Below are positions 6,978-14,318 of a stretch of 19,598 nt of DNA, piece by piece. The stretch spans positions 1 to 19,598 of the forward strand of contig DHKA01000104.1 of the NCBI GenBank assembly GCA_002404605.1, in the 5' to 3' direction. This stretch comes from Clostridiales bacterium UBA4706 (GTDB lineage Bacteria; Bacillota; Clostridia; Oscillospirales; Oscillospiraceae). The notes under the pieces were generated by a model. The model made no database searches. It worked only from the letters and a program-made list of their open reading frames with translations, and was not told where the DNA came from. Position numbers and translations under genes: made by a program. Each line of letters opens with the position of its first letter. Position 1 is the first letter of the stretch.

Positions 6978-8870
6978 TTATTCGCTCAGCGGCGTGATGC
7001 CGCAGTTTGTAAGGAATGTGTCGGAAAGGGGAGTGCCGAACCAGTTATAGAGCCGCCGGGCGGGACTGTCCTCCGGCTCGTCGCTCCGGATGACAACGTA
7101 CCCCTTCGTGCCGAGCGGGTAATCGCCGGTGCGGACATTCTCCGCCGTGGCGCTGTAGCCGTTCAGCGAGAAAGCGAGCAGCGCTTCGTTGGAGTAGACA
7201 TCGTTCAGATATGTCATAATGCTGTACCCGATGGCGTAGGGATCGTCGAGACAGGCGGAGACGAGCGTGCTCATCTCATCGAGCCGCTCAAAGCCGAGCG
7301 CTTCGTAATCCGGCACATCCTCGCCTTTGAACACCATCTTTTCAAAAAGCCGCTGGCTGCCGGACTGATCGTCGCGGTAGAGCACGCGGATCGCGTGATC
7401 CGCGCCGCCGAGCTCGCTCCAGTTGGTGATCTCGCCGCGGAAAATGGCGCGTACCTGATCGAGCGTCAGGTCGGTGACGCCGCATGCGCTGTTCCCGATG
7501 AACACCAGCCCATCGCCGCCGTAGAGCTTCATTTCGACCTCCACGCCGCGCTCGGCGAGATAGGCCTTTTCCTCATCGGTGGGCGCGGCAAGCAGGGCGA
7601 TATCCGCTTTCTTATCGGCAATATTCAGCCACGCGCCGTGCGTCGTGGAGCAGAGCGGCTCCGCGCCGCCGTAGCCGGTGTCAAGGCAGAAGAAACGGTA
7701 AATATCGCTCGTGAGCGGCTTTCGTGCCGTGGAGGAATCCATCACGGGGAAGTCCCCGGCGGCAAAAAGTTCGCTGTAATAGCCTTTCACGCCGATCTCA
7801 TAAAGCTGCGCGGTCTCCAGATCGAGGACATAGTAGCGCGTGGAGGACGTCCAGCCGTAATCTCCGGCGTCACTGTTTTTGCTGCACGCGATGAGCGCTT
7901 TGCCGCCGCGCGTCGCTGCAACGTACTTGCTGCCATCTTCGGACGGAAAATCGAGCGTGAGGCGCTCGTCGCCGCGGACGAGATAGAGCGCAAAGTTCGT
8001 CGTGTAGTTCCCCTCCAGAAGATATGCGCCGTCCCAGGCGTAGAGCACGCTGTCGTTGGCATAGATCGCGCCGTTCACATTCACGACCGAACCGTCCGAG
8101 GGATCCATACGGGAAATGAACCCGTCGTAAGAATTGCTGATAAGAAGATCATTGTCGTTCGCAGTGAGATAGCAGTAAAGATCGAGCTTCGTTTCCCACT
8201 TCTGCTCAAGCGAGGGGAGCGCATAGCCGACGATCCGGTTGGAATCGCCGGTGTAATCGCTGCCGACGAGCGTGTCGTTGACTACGCGCACATCGCCGAA
8301 ATACTCCCCCGGGAAGATCTCCACCGGCTTCTTGCCGTTTTCACAGAGATAGAGCTTCGATTCGCGGATGCTGTAGTATTCGCCGACGAAACCGCCGGAG
8401 AAGGCGTGGATGCGGTGGAACTGCTGCGTGCCGGCGGGGAGGACTTCCACGCTCTCGCCGGTGAGCACGTTGATGCGCGCCGCGCTCCCGTCGTCGAACG
8501 AGGCGAGAACGCTGTCACCGTCCTGATCGAAGCAGTTGGTATATTTGTCCGCAAGGAGCTTTGCTTCCCCACCGCAGTAGGGAATGGCGTACAGGCGGGA
8601 CTGCTCCATCTGCACGCAGAAGTATGGGGTATCCGTCGCGGCGGGCGCTTGCGTGAGCGAAAGCGTACCGGTCGCGTTGCCGGAGCTTGCATAGGCGTCG
8701 CCGGAGGAGGCATCGCCCCAGCTCGCGTAGGCGTCGCCGGAGGAAGCGTCCCCCCAGCTTGCGTAAGCGTTGCCGGAGGAGGCGTTGCCGCTGCTGGCGT
8801 TCGGCGCGCCGCAAGCGCACAGCACAAGAAGCAGCGCCAGGGACAGAAACAGGGCTGTCAGTTTTTTCAT
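6978..8870 (-). CDS. Large lipoprotein: repeat linker, propeller-like region and PstS-like binding domain
   Basis: This 630-residue protein begins with a type II signal peptide, MKKL plus a hydrophobic run ending LCAC with Cys20 as the lipidated residue. Residues 22-67 form a Ser/Gly/Ala linker made of a 12-residue repeat (AYASWGDASSGD and variants). Residues about 70-370 contain recurring strands and Trp/Tyr/Asp-rich turns, resembling a beta-propeller of the DUF5050 kind; this is tentative. From about 373 the sequence resembles PstS-type periplasmic binding proteins: PVMDSSTARKPLTSDIYRFF, ADIALLAAPT, DLTLDQVRAIFRGEITNWSELGG, RDDQSGSQRLFEKMV and the C-terminal GTKGYVVIRSDE. It should be anchored on the outer face of the membrane. 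No ABC transporter genes are adjacent. AAAGGAGAAACC precedes the ATG. Confidence 0.8.
   Translation of the reverse strand: MKKLTALFLSLALLLVLCACGAPNASSGNASSGNAYASWGDASSGDAYASWGDASSGDAYASSGNATGTLSLTQAPAATDTPYFCVQMEQSRLYAIPYCGGEAKLLADKYTNCFDQDGDSVLASFDDGSAARINVLTGESVEVLPAGTQQFHRIHAFSGGFVGEYYSIRESKLYLCENGKKPVEIFPGEYFGDVRVVNDTLVGSDYTGDSNRIVGYALPSLEQKWETKLDLYCYLTANDNDLLISNSYDGFISRMDPSDGSVVNVNGAIYANDSVLYAWDGAYLLEGNYTTNFALYLVRGDERLTLDFPSEDGSKYVAATRGGKALIACSKNSDAGDYGWTSSTRYYVLDLETAQLYEIGVKGYYSELFAAGDFPVMDSSTARKPLTSDIYRFFCLDTGYGGAEPLCSTTHGAWLNIADKKADIALLAAPTDEEKAYLAERGVEVEMKLYGGDGLVFIGNSACGVTDLTLDQVRAIFRGEITNWSELGGADHAIRVLYRDDQSGSQRLFEKMVFKGEDVPDYEALGFERLDEMSTLVSACLDDPYAIGYSIMTYLNDVYSNEALLAFSLNGYSATAENVRTGDYPLGTKGYVVIRSDEPEDSPARRLYNWFGTPLSDTFLTNCGITPLSE
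8689..8796 (-). repeat. Three 36-bp tandem repeats encoding a 12-residue Ser/Gly/Ala unit
   Basis: Units 8689-8724, 8725-8760 and 8761-8796 share the core GCGTCGCCGGAGGA and lie in frame within the lipoprotein gene. The first two are nearly identical; the third has diverged. They encode the surface linker just after the lipidated cysteine. Repeat number probably varies between strains. Confidence 0.85.
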
Positions 8871-8930
8871 ATGGTTTCTCCTTTGAAGAAGTTTACGCCC
8901 TATAGACGAGTACCCCTACCGATCGGTTCG

Positions 8931-8967
8931 AAAAAATACAGCGGAGCCTCGAAAATGGCTCCGCTGT
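8931..8967 (-). terminator. Intrinsic terminator of the csoR-copA operon
   Basis: On the minus strand ACAGCGGAGCC (8967-8957) pairs perfectly with GGCTCCGCTGT (8948-8938), and after one A a run of six T follows (8936-8931). It lies 13 bases after the copA stop codon. Confidence 0.92.
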
Positions 8968-8980
8968 GCTGCGCGCGATG

Positions 8981-9205
8981 TTACACCGCTTCAGTGTGCA
9001 CGGCCTTGACGGTGTAACCGGCGGCCTCAATGACCTCCTTGACCTTCGCCTCGTCCGGCTTTTCGGCGGAGACGAACTCGGTCTTGTTCGCGGTGTGGTC
9101 GGAAACGGGGTTCTCGGCGGCGAACGCTTTGGAGACGGCTTCGTTGACGTGCTTCTCGCACATGTGGCACATCATGCCCTCAACGGTGACGGTGGTTTTG
9201 TACAT
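8981..9205 (-). CDS. CopZ-like copper chaperone encoded inside the copA 3' end (possible separate product)
   Basis: The last 74 codons of copA begin with ATG at 9205 and have a perfect AAGGAGG (9220-9214) eight bases upstream, exactly what a separate gene would show. The product has one HMA fold with the copper site MMCHMC (Cys13, Cys16), like the chaperone CopZ, and is longer than a minimal domain through an insert around residues 30-45. No stop codon separates it from copA, so it can be made both as a fusion domain and, by internal initiation, as a free chaperone that delivers Cu(I) to CopA or CsoR. The free product is inferred. Confidence 0.6.
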   Translation of the reverse strand: MYKTTVTVEGMMCHMCEKHVNEAVSKAFAAENPVSDHTANKTEFVSAEKPDEAKVKEVIEAAGYTVKAVHTEAV

Positions 9206-11524
9206 GGTTTTTTCCTCCTTATGATCGGTTGCGTTATTCGTTTCCTGCGGCGCGGCGGTGAACTCCTCCGGGAGCGCCACCGGCTGCTTGTGCTTATCGT
9301 GCTTTGCTTCGTGCAGACGGAAGAGATTGAGCCGCAGCGCGTTCGTCACGACGCAGAAGCTCGAAAGACTCATCGCCAGCGCGCCGAACATCGGCTGCAG
9401 CGTCCAGCCGAAGATCGGGATCCACACGCCCGCAGCGAGCGGGATACCGATGATATTATAGATGAACGCCCAGAAAAGATTCTCACGAATGTTGCGCAGC
9501 GCCGCACGGCTGAGCCGGATGGCGGCGGCCACGTCGCTCATGCCGCTTTTCATAAGCACAACGTCCGCGGCGTCGATGGCGACGTCCGTTCCGGCGCCGA
9601 CAGCGAGACCGACGTCCGCACGTGTGAGCGCCGGGGCGTCGTTGATGCCGTCGCCCACCATGGCGACCTTTCCGCTCTCGCGCAGCTTCCGGATCACGGC
9701 CTCCTTGCCGTCCGGGAGTACCCCGGCGACGACGGCGTCCACGCCGGAGCGCGCACCGATGGCGGCGGCGGTGCGGGCGTTGTCGCCCGTGAGCATCACG
9801 ACGCGCAGGCCCATCCCCTTGAGCTCACGGATGGCTTCGGCGGCGTCGCTCTTCATAACGTCCGCCACGGCGATCACGCCGAGAAGCTTGTCATCGCGGG
9901 AGAAGTAGAGCGGCGTTTTTCCCTCGTCCGCAAGTGCGGCGGCGCGCTGCGTGATGGTATCCGGGAGCGCGGCCTTTTCGCGGATGAAGTCCGCGTTGCC
10001 GCCGCAGACGGTGTATCCTTCGATCTTCGCGGAGAGCCCGCGGCCCGGCACGGCGGCAAAGTCCTCCGCCTCGGGGCACTCGCCGCCGCGGGAGGCAAAG
10101 CCGTTCAGAACGGCACGGGAGAGGGGATGCTCGCTCTTGCTCTCGAGCGCCGCGGCAAAGCGCAGCAGTTCGTCTTCGGAAACGCCGTCCGCCGTGAGAA
10201 GATCGGTGATCTCCGGCTGGCCGGTCGTGATGGTGCCGGTCTTGTCCAGAACGACGATCTGCGTGCGGCCCGTCTCTTCGAGGGAGGCCGCCGTTTTGAA
10301 GAGAATGCCGTTTTTCGCGCCGACACCGCTGCCGACCATGATGGCGACCGGCGTGGCGAGCCCGAGCGCGCACGGGCAGCTGATGACGAGCACCGATATG
10401 CCGCGCGCGAGCGCGTATCCAAATGTCTGCCCGACAAGCAGCCAGACGATAATGGTAACGGCCGCGATGCCGATCACCGTCGGCACGAATACGCCGGCGA
10501 CCTTGTCGGCGGTCTTGGCGATGGGGGCTTTCGTCGCGGCGGCATCGCTCACCATGCGGATGATCTGCGAGAGCGCCGTATCCTCGCCGACGCCGGTCGC
10601 CCGGCACCGCAGGAAGCCGGACTGGTTGATCGTACCGGCGCTCACCTTGTCGTTTTCCACCTTGTCTACGGGGAGGCTTTCGCCCGTGAGCGCGGACTCG
10701 TTTACGGCGCTCGTGCCGGAGAGGACAATGCCGTCCACCGGGATGCTGTCGCCGGGACGGACAAGGAAAATGTCGCCGAGAACGACTTCCTCCGCCGGGA
10801 CGACGACCTCTTCGCCGTTCCGCTCCAGCCGCGCCGTTTTCGGCGAGAGCTGCATGAGCGAGCGGAGCGCGTCGGTCGTTTTTCCCTTGGAATGTGCTTC
10901 CAGCGTTTTGCCGACGGTGATGAGCGTTAAAATCATGGCGGCGGATTCAAAATAGAGATCGGCTTCCGCCATGGGGTCGATCGTCAGCGTGAAGAGCTCG
11001 TATACGCTCCAGAGATACGCTGCCGCCGAGCCCATCGCAACGAGCGTATCCATGTTCGGCGCGCCCTTCACGGCGCTCTGGAAGCCGCTGATGAAGAATT
11101 TCTGGTTGATGACGAGCACGATGCCCGCGAGCAGGAGCTGAATAAGCCCTATTCCCACGCTGTTGTGGTGCAGCCAGTGCGGCATCGGTGCGCCCCACAT
11201 GTGGCCCATTGAAAAGTACATCAGTACGAGCAGCACCGCCACCGAGGATATCAGCCGCTTTTTGAGCTTCGGCGTCTCATGGTCGGCCAGCTCGTCCGCT
11301 GCCGCGGCGGGCGCTGCGCCCTTCGCGCCCTTCAGACTTGCGCCGTATCCGGCGTTTTCCACCGCGCGGATGATGTCCGCGGGAGCCGCGGTACCGTCCA
11401 CACCCATGGAATTTGTGAGCAGGCTCACCGCGCACGAGGTAACGCCCGGCACGGCGGAGACCGCCTTTTCTACCCGCGCAGAGCACGCCGCGCAGCTCAT
11501 GCCTGTAACAGAGTATTGCGTCAT
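8981..11524 (-). CDS. copA: Copper-exporting P1B-type ATPase with an extra C-terminal HMA domain
   Basis: This 847-residue membrane pump exports Cu(I). An N-terminal HMA domain carries GMSCAAC (Cys11, Cys14). The body has the CPC metal site (SCPCALGLATP), the phosphorylation motif DKTGT, SEHPLSRAV, GDGINDAPAL, and the P1B-1 helix motifs FIYNIIGIPL and MSLSSFCVVTNALRL that mark copper specificity. After the last helix a hydrophilic linker leads in frame to a 74-residue second HMA domain with GMMCHMC. ATG 11524 is preferred because AGAAAGG lies nine bases upstream. An earlier ATG at 11563 overlaps the csoR stop (ATGA) but has no good ribosome site. It is co-transcribed with csoR from the CsoR-controlled promoter. 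Confidence 0.95.
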   Translation of the reverse strand: MTQYSVTGMSCAACSARVEKAVSAVPGVTSCAVSLLTNSMGVDGTAAPADIIRAVENAGYGASLKGAKGAAPAAAADELADHETPKLKKRLISSVAVLLVLMYFSMGHMWGAPMPHWLHHNSVGIGLIQLLLAGIVLVINQKFFISGFQSAVKGAPNMDTLVAMGSAAAYLWSVYELFTLTIDPMAEADLYFESAAMILTLITVGKTLEAHSKGKTTDALRSLMQLSPKTARLERNGEEVVVPAEEVVLGDIFLVRPGDSIPVDGIVLSGTSAVNESALTGESLPVDKVENDKVSAGTINQSGFLRCRATGVGEDTALSQIIRMVSDAAATKAPIAKTADKVAGVFVPTVIGIAAVTIIVWLLVGQTFGYALARGISVLVISCPCALGLATPVAIMVGSGVGAKNGILFKTAASLEETGRTQIVVLDKTGTITTGQPEITDLLTADGVSEDELLRFAAALESKSEHPLSRAVLNGFASRGGECPEAEDFAAVPGRGLSAKIEGYTVCGGNADFIREKAALPDTITQRAAALADEGKTPLYFSRDDKLLGVIAVADVMKSDAAEAIRELKGMGLRVVMLTGDNARTAAAIGARSGVDAVVAGVLPDGKEAVIRKLRESGKVAMVGDGINDAPALTRADVGLAVGAGTDVAIDAADVVLMKSGMSDVAAAIRLSRAALRNIRENLFWAFIYNIIGIPLAAGVWIPIFGWTLQPMFGALAMSLSSFCVVTNALRLNLFRLHEAKHDKHKQPVALPEEFTAAPQETNNATDHKEEKTMYKTTVTVEGMMCHMCEKHVNEAVSKAFAAENPVSDHTANKTEFVSAEKPDEAKVKEVIEAAGYTVKAVHTEAV
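9214..9220 (-). promoter_or_regulatory. Internal ribosome binding site within copA
   Basis: AAGGAGG is read on the minus strand inside the copA frame (codons for His-Lys-Glu-Glu), eight bases before ATG 9205. It is stronger than the site in front of copA itself. Confidence 0.75.
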
Positions 11525-11559
11525 GGTATTTGCCTTTCTATTTATATTGCGTTCTTGAC

Positions 11560-11865
11560 TCATTTCATCAGCTTCTGCAAAAGTTCCGTAAGCTCGTCCA
11601 CAACGGAATCGTCGCCCGCGCGGATGTCACGCACGACGCAGTTATGGAGATGCGCGTTCAAAAGTGCGCGGTTGAAGCCGTTCATCGCCGCGCTCACCGC
11701 CGCGGACTGCGTGAGAATGTCCGCGCAGTAGGCATCGCGTTCGAGCATCCCGCGAATGCCGCGGATCTGCCCTTCGATCCGGCTCAGGCGATTCATGAGC
11801 GCCCGGCGCTCGTCTTCGCTCCGCTCGGTTTTTTTGCAGCAGCAACACGTTTTTTCTTCGTCCAT
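11560..11865 (-). CDS. csoR: CsoR-family copper-sensing transcriptional repressor
   Basis: CsoR is a helical tetramer that represses copper-efflux genes until Cu(I) binds. The 101 residues include LSRIEGQIRGI (28-38) and the Cu(I) ligands Cys47, His72 and Cys76 (DAYCADI and NAHLHNCV) with the canonical spacing. The N-terminus has an uncommon run of four cysteines (residues 7-10). ATG 11865 is chosen because longer in-frame starts would lie in or before the promoter; ATG 11892 overlaps the -10 box. The ribosome site is a modest AGGGA. The stop overlaps an ATG of copA. The CsoR operator lies in its own promoter, so the operon is autoregulated. Confidence 0.94.
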   Translation of the reverse strand: MDEEKTCCCCKKTERSEDERRALMNRLSRIEGQIRGIRGMLERDAYCADILTQSAAVSAAMNGFNRALLNAHLHNCVVRDIRAGDDSVVDELTELLQKLMK

Positions 11866-11890
11866 GGGTCGTCCCTGCCTTTCGGTATGC

Positions 11891-11918
11891 ATTATATACC
11901 CCTGGGGGGTATTGTCAA
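11891..11918 (-). promoter_or_regulatory. csoR-copA promoter with a CsoR operator in the spacer
   Basis: On the minus strand TTGACA (11918-11913) and TATAAT (11896-11891) are separated by 16 bases. The spacer contains a perfect inverted repeat, ATACCCC-CCA-GGGGTAT (11912-11896), which matches the known Firmicutes CsoR site pattern TACCCC...GGGGTA. Bound CsoR would block RNA polymerase; copper would release it. The start site should lie near 11884. Confidence 0.92.
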
Positions 11919-11947
11919 GGGGCTTTTTCAAAAAATCGAGGCGTAGT

Positions 11948-11975
11948 TTGACTTCATTTTCCGCTTGTGTATAAT
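11948..11975 (+). promoter_or_regulatory. Promoter of the DUF6056/glycosyltransferase pair
   Basis: TTGACT at 11948-11953 and TATAAT at 11970-11975 are separated by 16 bases. It is back to back with the csoR promoter. Confidence 0.75.
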
Positions 11976-12010
11976 ATAAGCAAAGAATCCCATGCAAGGA
12001 GGCGCTGACC

Positions 12011-13336
12011 ATGCCGGCGATCCGCTCCGGGAAGACGCGCGCGGCGCTGCTCCTCGGAATCTTTCTTCTCATGCTGCTCGGAAACATCCTCACGCCGTAC
12101 GCGGTGGACGACTGGGCGTATATGCACAGCTTTGCGACCGGCGAGCGACTCGCGCGTTTCGGCGAGATATTTCCCTCAATGGCGGCGCACGCGCAGACCA
12201 TGAACGGGCGGCTCTTCGCTCATTTCTGGGCGCAGCTTTTTCTGCTGCTGCCGAAAGCAGTATTTAATATAGTAAACACTATGATATTCACGGCGCTGAT
12301 CGCGCTCCTCGCCCGGATCGCGCAGCCGGAGGGCGAGCGGAACAATCTCATCCTCCTTATGATCTTCTGCGGCGTATGGGTGTTTGTCCCGGCGTTCGGG
12401 CAGGTTTTCTTCTGGCTGGATGGGGCTTGCAATTACGGCTGGGGGTGCGTCGTGGGGCTGGCTTTTCTCATGCCGTACATCCGCCTTTTTGAGCGTGATG
12501 TGAAGAAAAAACCGCTGTTCTGGATTTTGTGGATGTTCGTGGGCTTTTATACCGGCGCGTATCTGGAGAATATGGCGGCCGGGGCGATCTTCCTTTCCGC
12601 GCTGCTGCTTCTTGGCCGCCGTGTGCTTTGCAGGAAGAAAAACGGCGTCCTGCCGTGGCTTCCGGTGCTCGCGTCGGTCGGCGGATTCCTCTTTATGATG
12701 ACCCGCCCGGCGGAGAGCATGAAAAGCAGTGCGGAGAGCTCGCTCATGTCCCTTGGAACAGGGCTTGTAGCCGCGCTGGAGAAGTACCGCTCGCTGGCGG
12801 TGCTGCTCGTTGTTTTTGCTGTGTCGCTCGTTATGGCGCTCTGGTATCGTGTCCGCCGGGAGAAGATTTATCTCGCCGCGGCGCTCGTGCTCGGCTCGCT
12901 CTGCGCCAACTTCGCGCTGAGCGTCGCCTCGTATTACCCGGAGCGGTGTCTGGCGTTTCCGGCGGTGCTGCTCATTGCGGCGGACGCCGTGCTTCTGTCA
13001 GAGCTCTTCTCCGGAAAAGCAAAGCTCCCGGTGCTGTGCGCGGCGGCGGTGCTTGTTCTGCCGACGCTCTACTGGGGCGTTTTCGGCTTTGCCGACATAA
13101 CGAATGTATATCTTCAGGTTCGCTCGAACGAAACGGCTGTCACCGAGGCGGCTGCGCGCGGCGAGAGCAGCGTGACGGTGCCGTATGTCGAGACGCTGAC
13201 GCGCTATTCGGCGCTGTACGATCTCAAATATCTCGACACAGAAAACCCACAGAGTTGGCCGAACGCGGCTATGGCGGATGTGCTCGGCATCGGCGAGATC
13301 CGGTGTGAGTCGGACACGGCGAAGGGGGCGGAGTGA
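12011..13336 (+). CDS. Multi-membrane protein, DUF6056-like (GT-C-type glycosyltransferase candidate)
   Basis: This 441-residue protein has roughly ten predicted membrane segments and short loops. Conserved-looking motifs in the first loop region are YAVDDWAYMH (36-45) and NGRLFAHFWAQ, then FFWLDGACNYGWG; acidic residues after the first helix are typical of GT-C enzymes that use polyprenyl-phosphate sugars. I recognise the DUF6056-like pattern, but the enzymatic role is inferred. AAGGAGG lies ten bases before ATG 12011. Its stop overlaps the start of the next gene (ATGA-type coupling), a GtrB-like enzyme, so the two probably work as donor-maker and transferase, decorating a cell-envelope polymer. 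Confidence 0.75.
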   Translation: MPAIRSGKTRAALLLGIFLLMLLGNILTPYAVDDWAYMHSFATGERLARFGEIFPSMAAHAQTMNGRLFAHFWAQLFLLLPKAVFNIVNTMIFTALIALLARIAQPEGERNNLILLMIFCGVWVFVPAFGQVFFWLDGACNYGWGCVVGLAFLMPYIRLFERDVKKKPLFWILWMFVGFYTGAYLENMAAGAIFLSALLLLGRRVLCRKKNGVLPWLPVLASVGGFLFMMTRPAESMKSSAESSLMSLGTGLVAALEKYRSLAVLLVVFAVSLVMALWYRVRREKIYLAAALVLGSLCANFALSVASYYPERCLAFPAVLLIAADAVLLSELFSGKAKLPVLCAAAVLVLPTLYWGVFGFADITNVYLQVRSNETAVTEAAARGESSVTVPYVETLTRYSALYDLKYLDTENPQSWPNAAMADVLGIGEIRCESDTAKGAE

Positions 13337-14256
13337 TGCTTTCGGTAGTGATCCCTGTCTATAACGAGGAGGCCGTGCTGGAAAAGACGGCTTCGGTCAT
13401 CCGCGGCGTGCTGTCCGATGCTGCAATCGGCTGTGAGCTTATTTTTGTGGACGACGGCTCAAAGGATGCCACATGGGAGAAAATCACGGCGCTCTCCGCA
13501 TCCGGCGGCGTCCGCGGGCTGCATTTCTCCCGCAATTTCGGCAAGGAGGCGGCGATCCTCGCGGGACTGGCTTCGGCGAAAGGAGACTGCTGCGTTGTGA
13601 TCGACGGCGATCTCCAGCACCCGCCGGAGAAGATCGTGGAGATGTACCGCCTGTGGGAGCAGGGCTACGAGATCGTCGAGGGCCAGAAGGCCAGCCGCGG
13701 CGCGGAGAGCCGCGCGCACGGTCTCGCGGCGAGAGCGTTCTATTCCCTCATCAGCCGCGCGACCGGCATCGACATGGCGAACGCGTCCGACTTCAAGCTG
13801 CTTGACCGGAAAGCGGTCAACGTTCTCATCAATATGCGCGAGCGGAACGCCTTCTTCCGCGCGCTCTCGGCCTGGATCGGCTTCAAAACGGCGAGCATCC
13901 CCTTTGATGTGCAAAAGCGCGCGGGTGGGAGCTCCAAGTGGTCCACGATGGCGCTCACCAGATACGCCGTGGATAATATCGCTTCCTTCTCCGCTGCGCC
14001 CATGCAGATCGTTACGGTCCTCGGCGGTATCATGCTGCTCGTCTCGCTCGTTCTCGGCACGATCGCGCTCGTGCAGAAGTTCTCCGGGCGGGCGCTTGGC
14101 GGCTTCACCACGGTGATCCTTATCCAGTTGTTTTCCAGCAGCATCATTATGATCAGTCTCGGCATCATCGGCTATTATATTTCCAAGATCTACGAAGAAG
14201 TAAAGGGCCGCCCCCGGTATATCATCACCGACACCTGCGGCGACGAGAAAAAATAA
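13336..14256 (+). CDS. GtrB-like polyprenyl-phosphate glycosyltransferase (GT2)
   Basis: This 306-residue membrane protein makes polyprenyl-phosphate-linked sugar from a nucleotide sugar at the cytoplasmic face. The GT-A domain begins LSVVIPVYNEE, has FVDDGSKD (38-45) and VIDGDLQHPPEK (88-99, metal-binding DxD-like), and RNFGKEAAILAGL. Two membrane helices near the C-terminus (about 225-245 and 260-285) and the ending ISKIYEEVKGRPRY are typical of the GtrB/DPM1-like group. ATG 13336 overlaps the previous stop (TGATG); a GTG at 13333 is the alternative. It is likely co-transcribed with the DUF6056-like gene. The sugar cannot be read from sequence. Confidence 0.9.
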   Translation: MLSVVIPVYNEEAVLEKTASVIRGVLSDAAIGCELIFVDDGSKDATWEKITALSASGGVRGLHFSRNFGKEAAILAGLASAKGDCCVVIDGDLQHPPEKIVEMYRLWEQGYEIVEGQKASRGAESRAHGLAARAFYSLISRATGIDMANASDFKLLDRKAVNVLINMRERNAFFRALSAWIGFKTASIPFDVQKRAGGSSKWSTMALTRYAVDNIASFSAAPMQIVTVLGGIMLLVSLVLGTIALVQKFSGRALGGFTTVILIQLFSSSIIMISLGIIGYYISKIYEEVKGRPRYIITDTCGDEKK

Positions 14257-14269
14257 CATAACAGAAAAT

Positions 14270-14310
14270 GCGCCCCGCCGGACAGCTCGTCCGGCGGGGC
14301 GCGTTTGTCT
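14270..14310. terminator. Bidirectional terminator between gtrB-like gene and lrgB
   Basis: GCGCCCCGCCGGAC (14270-14283) pairs perfectly with GTCCGGCGGGGCGC (14289-14302) around a five-base loop, followed by GTTTGTCTT on the plus strand and ATTTTCTGTT on the minus strand. Confidence 0.88.
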
Positions 14311-14318
14311 TATATGAC

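Noticed and set aside
8689..8796. Possible CRISPR-like array
   Set aside because: The 36-base units are contiguous without spacers and code for an in-frame protein linker.
6468..9017. 849-codon plus-strand open frame
   Set aside because: It is antisense to the amidohydrolase and lipoprotein genes, has no ribosome site or family motifs, and results from the codon bias of the GC-rich minus-strand genes.
8966..10930. 654-codon plus-strand open frame opposite copA
   Set aside because: Composition is dominated by Arg, Gly, Asp and His, typical of a shadow frame; the opposite strand encodes an unmistakable copper ATPase.
11525..11563. Earlier copA start at 11563
   Set aside because: It overlaps the csoR stop, which is possible by coupling, but lacks a good ribosome site and would add a 13-residue polar leader before the HMA domain; kept only as an alternative.
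11866..12201. N-terminal extension of CsoR to 213 residues
   Set aside because: The extension crosses the promoter and operator and covers the divergent gene's start; the conserved protein begins at 11865.
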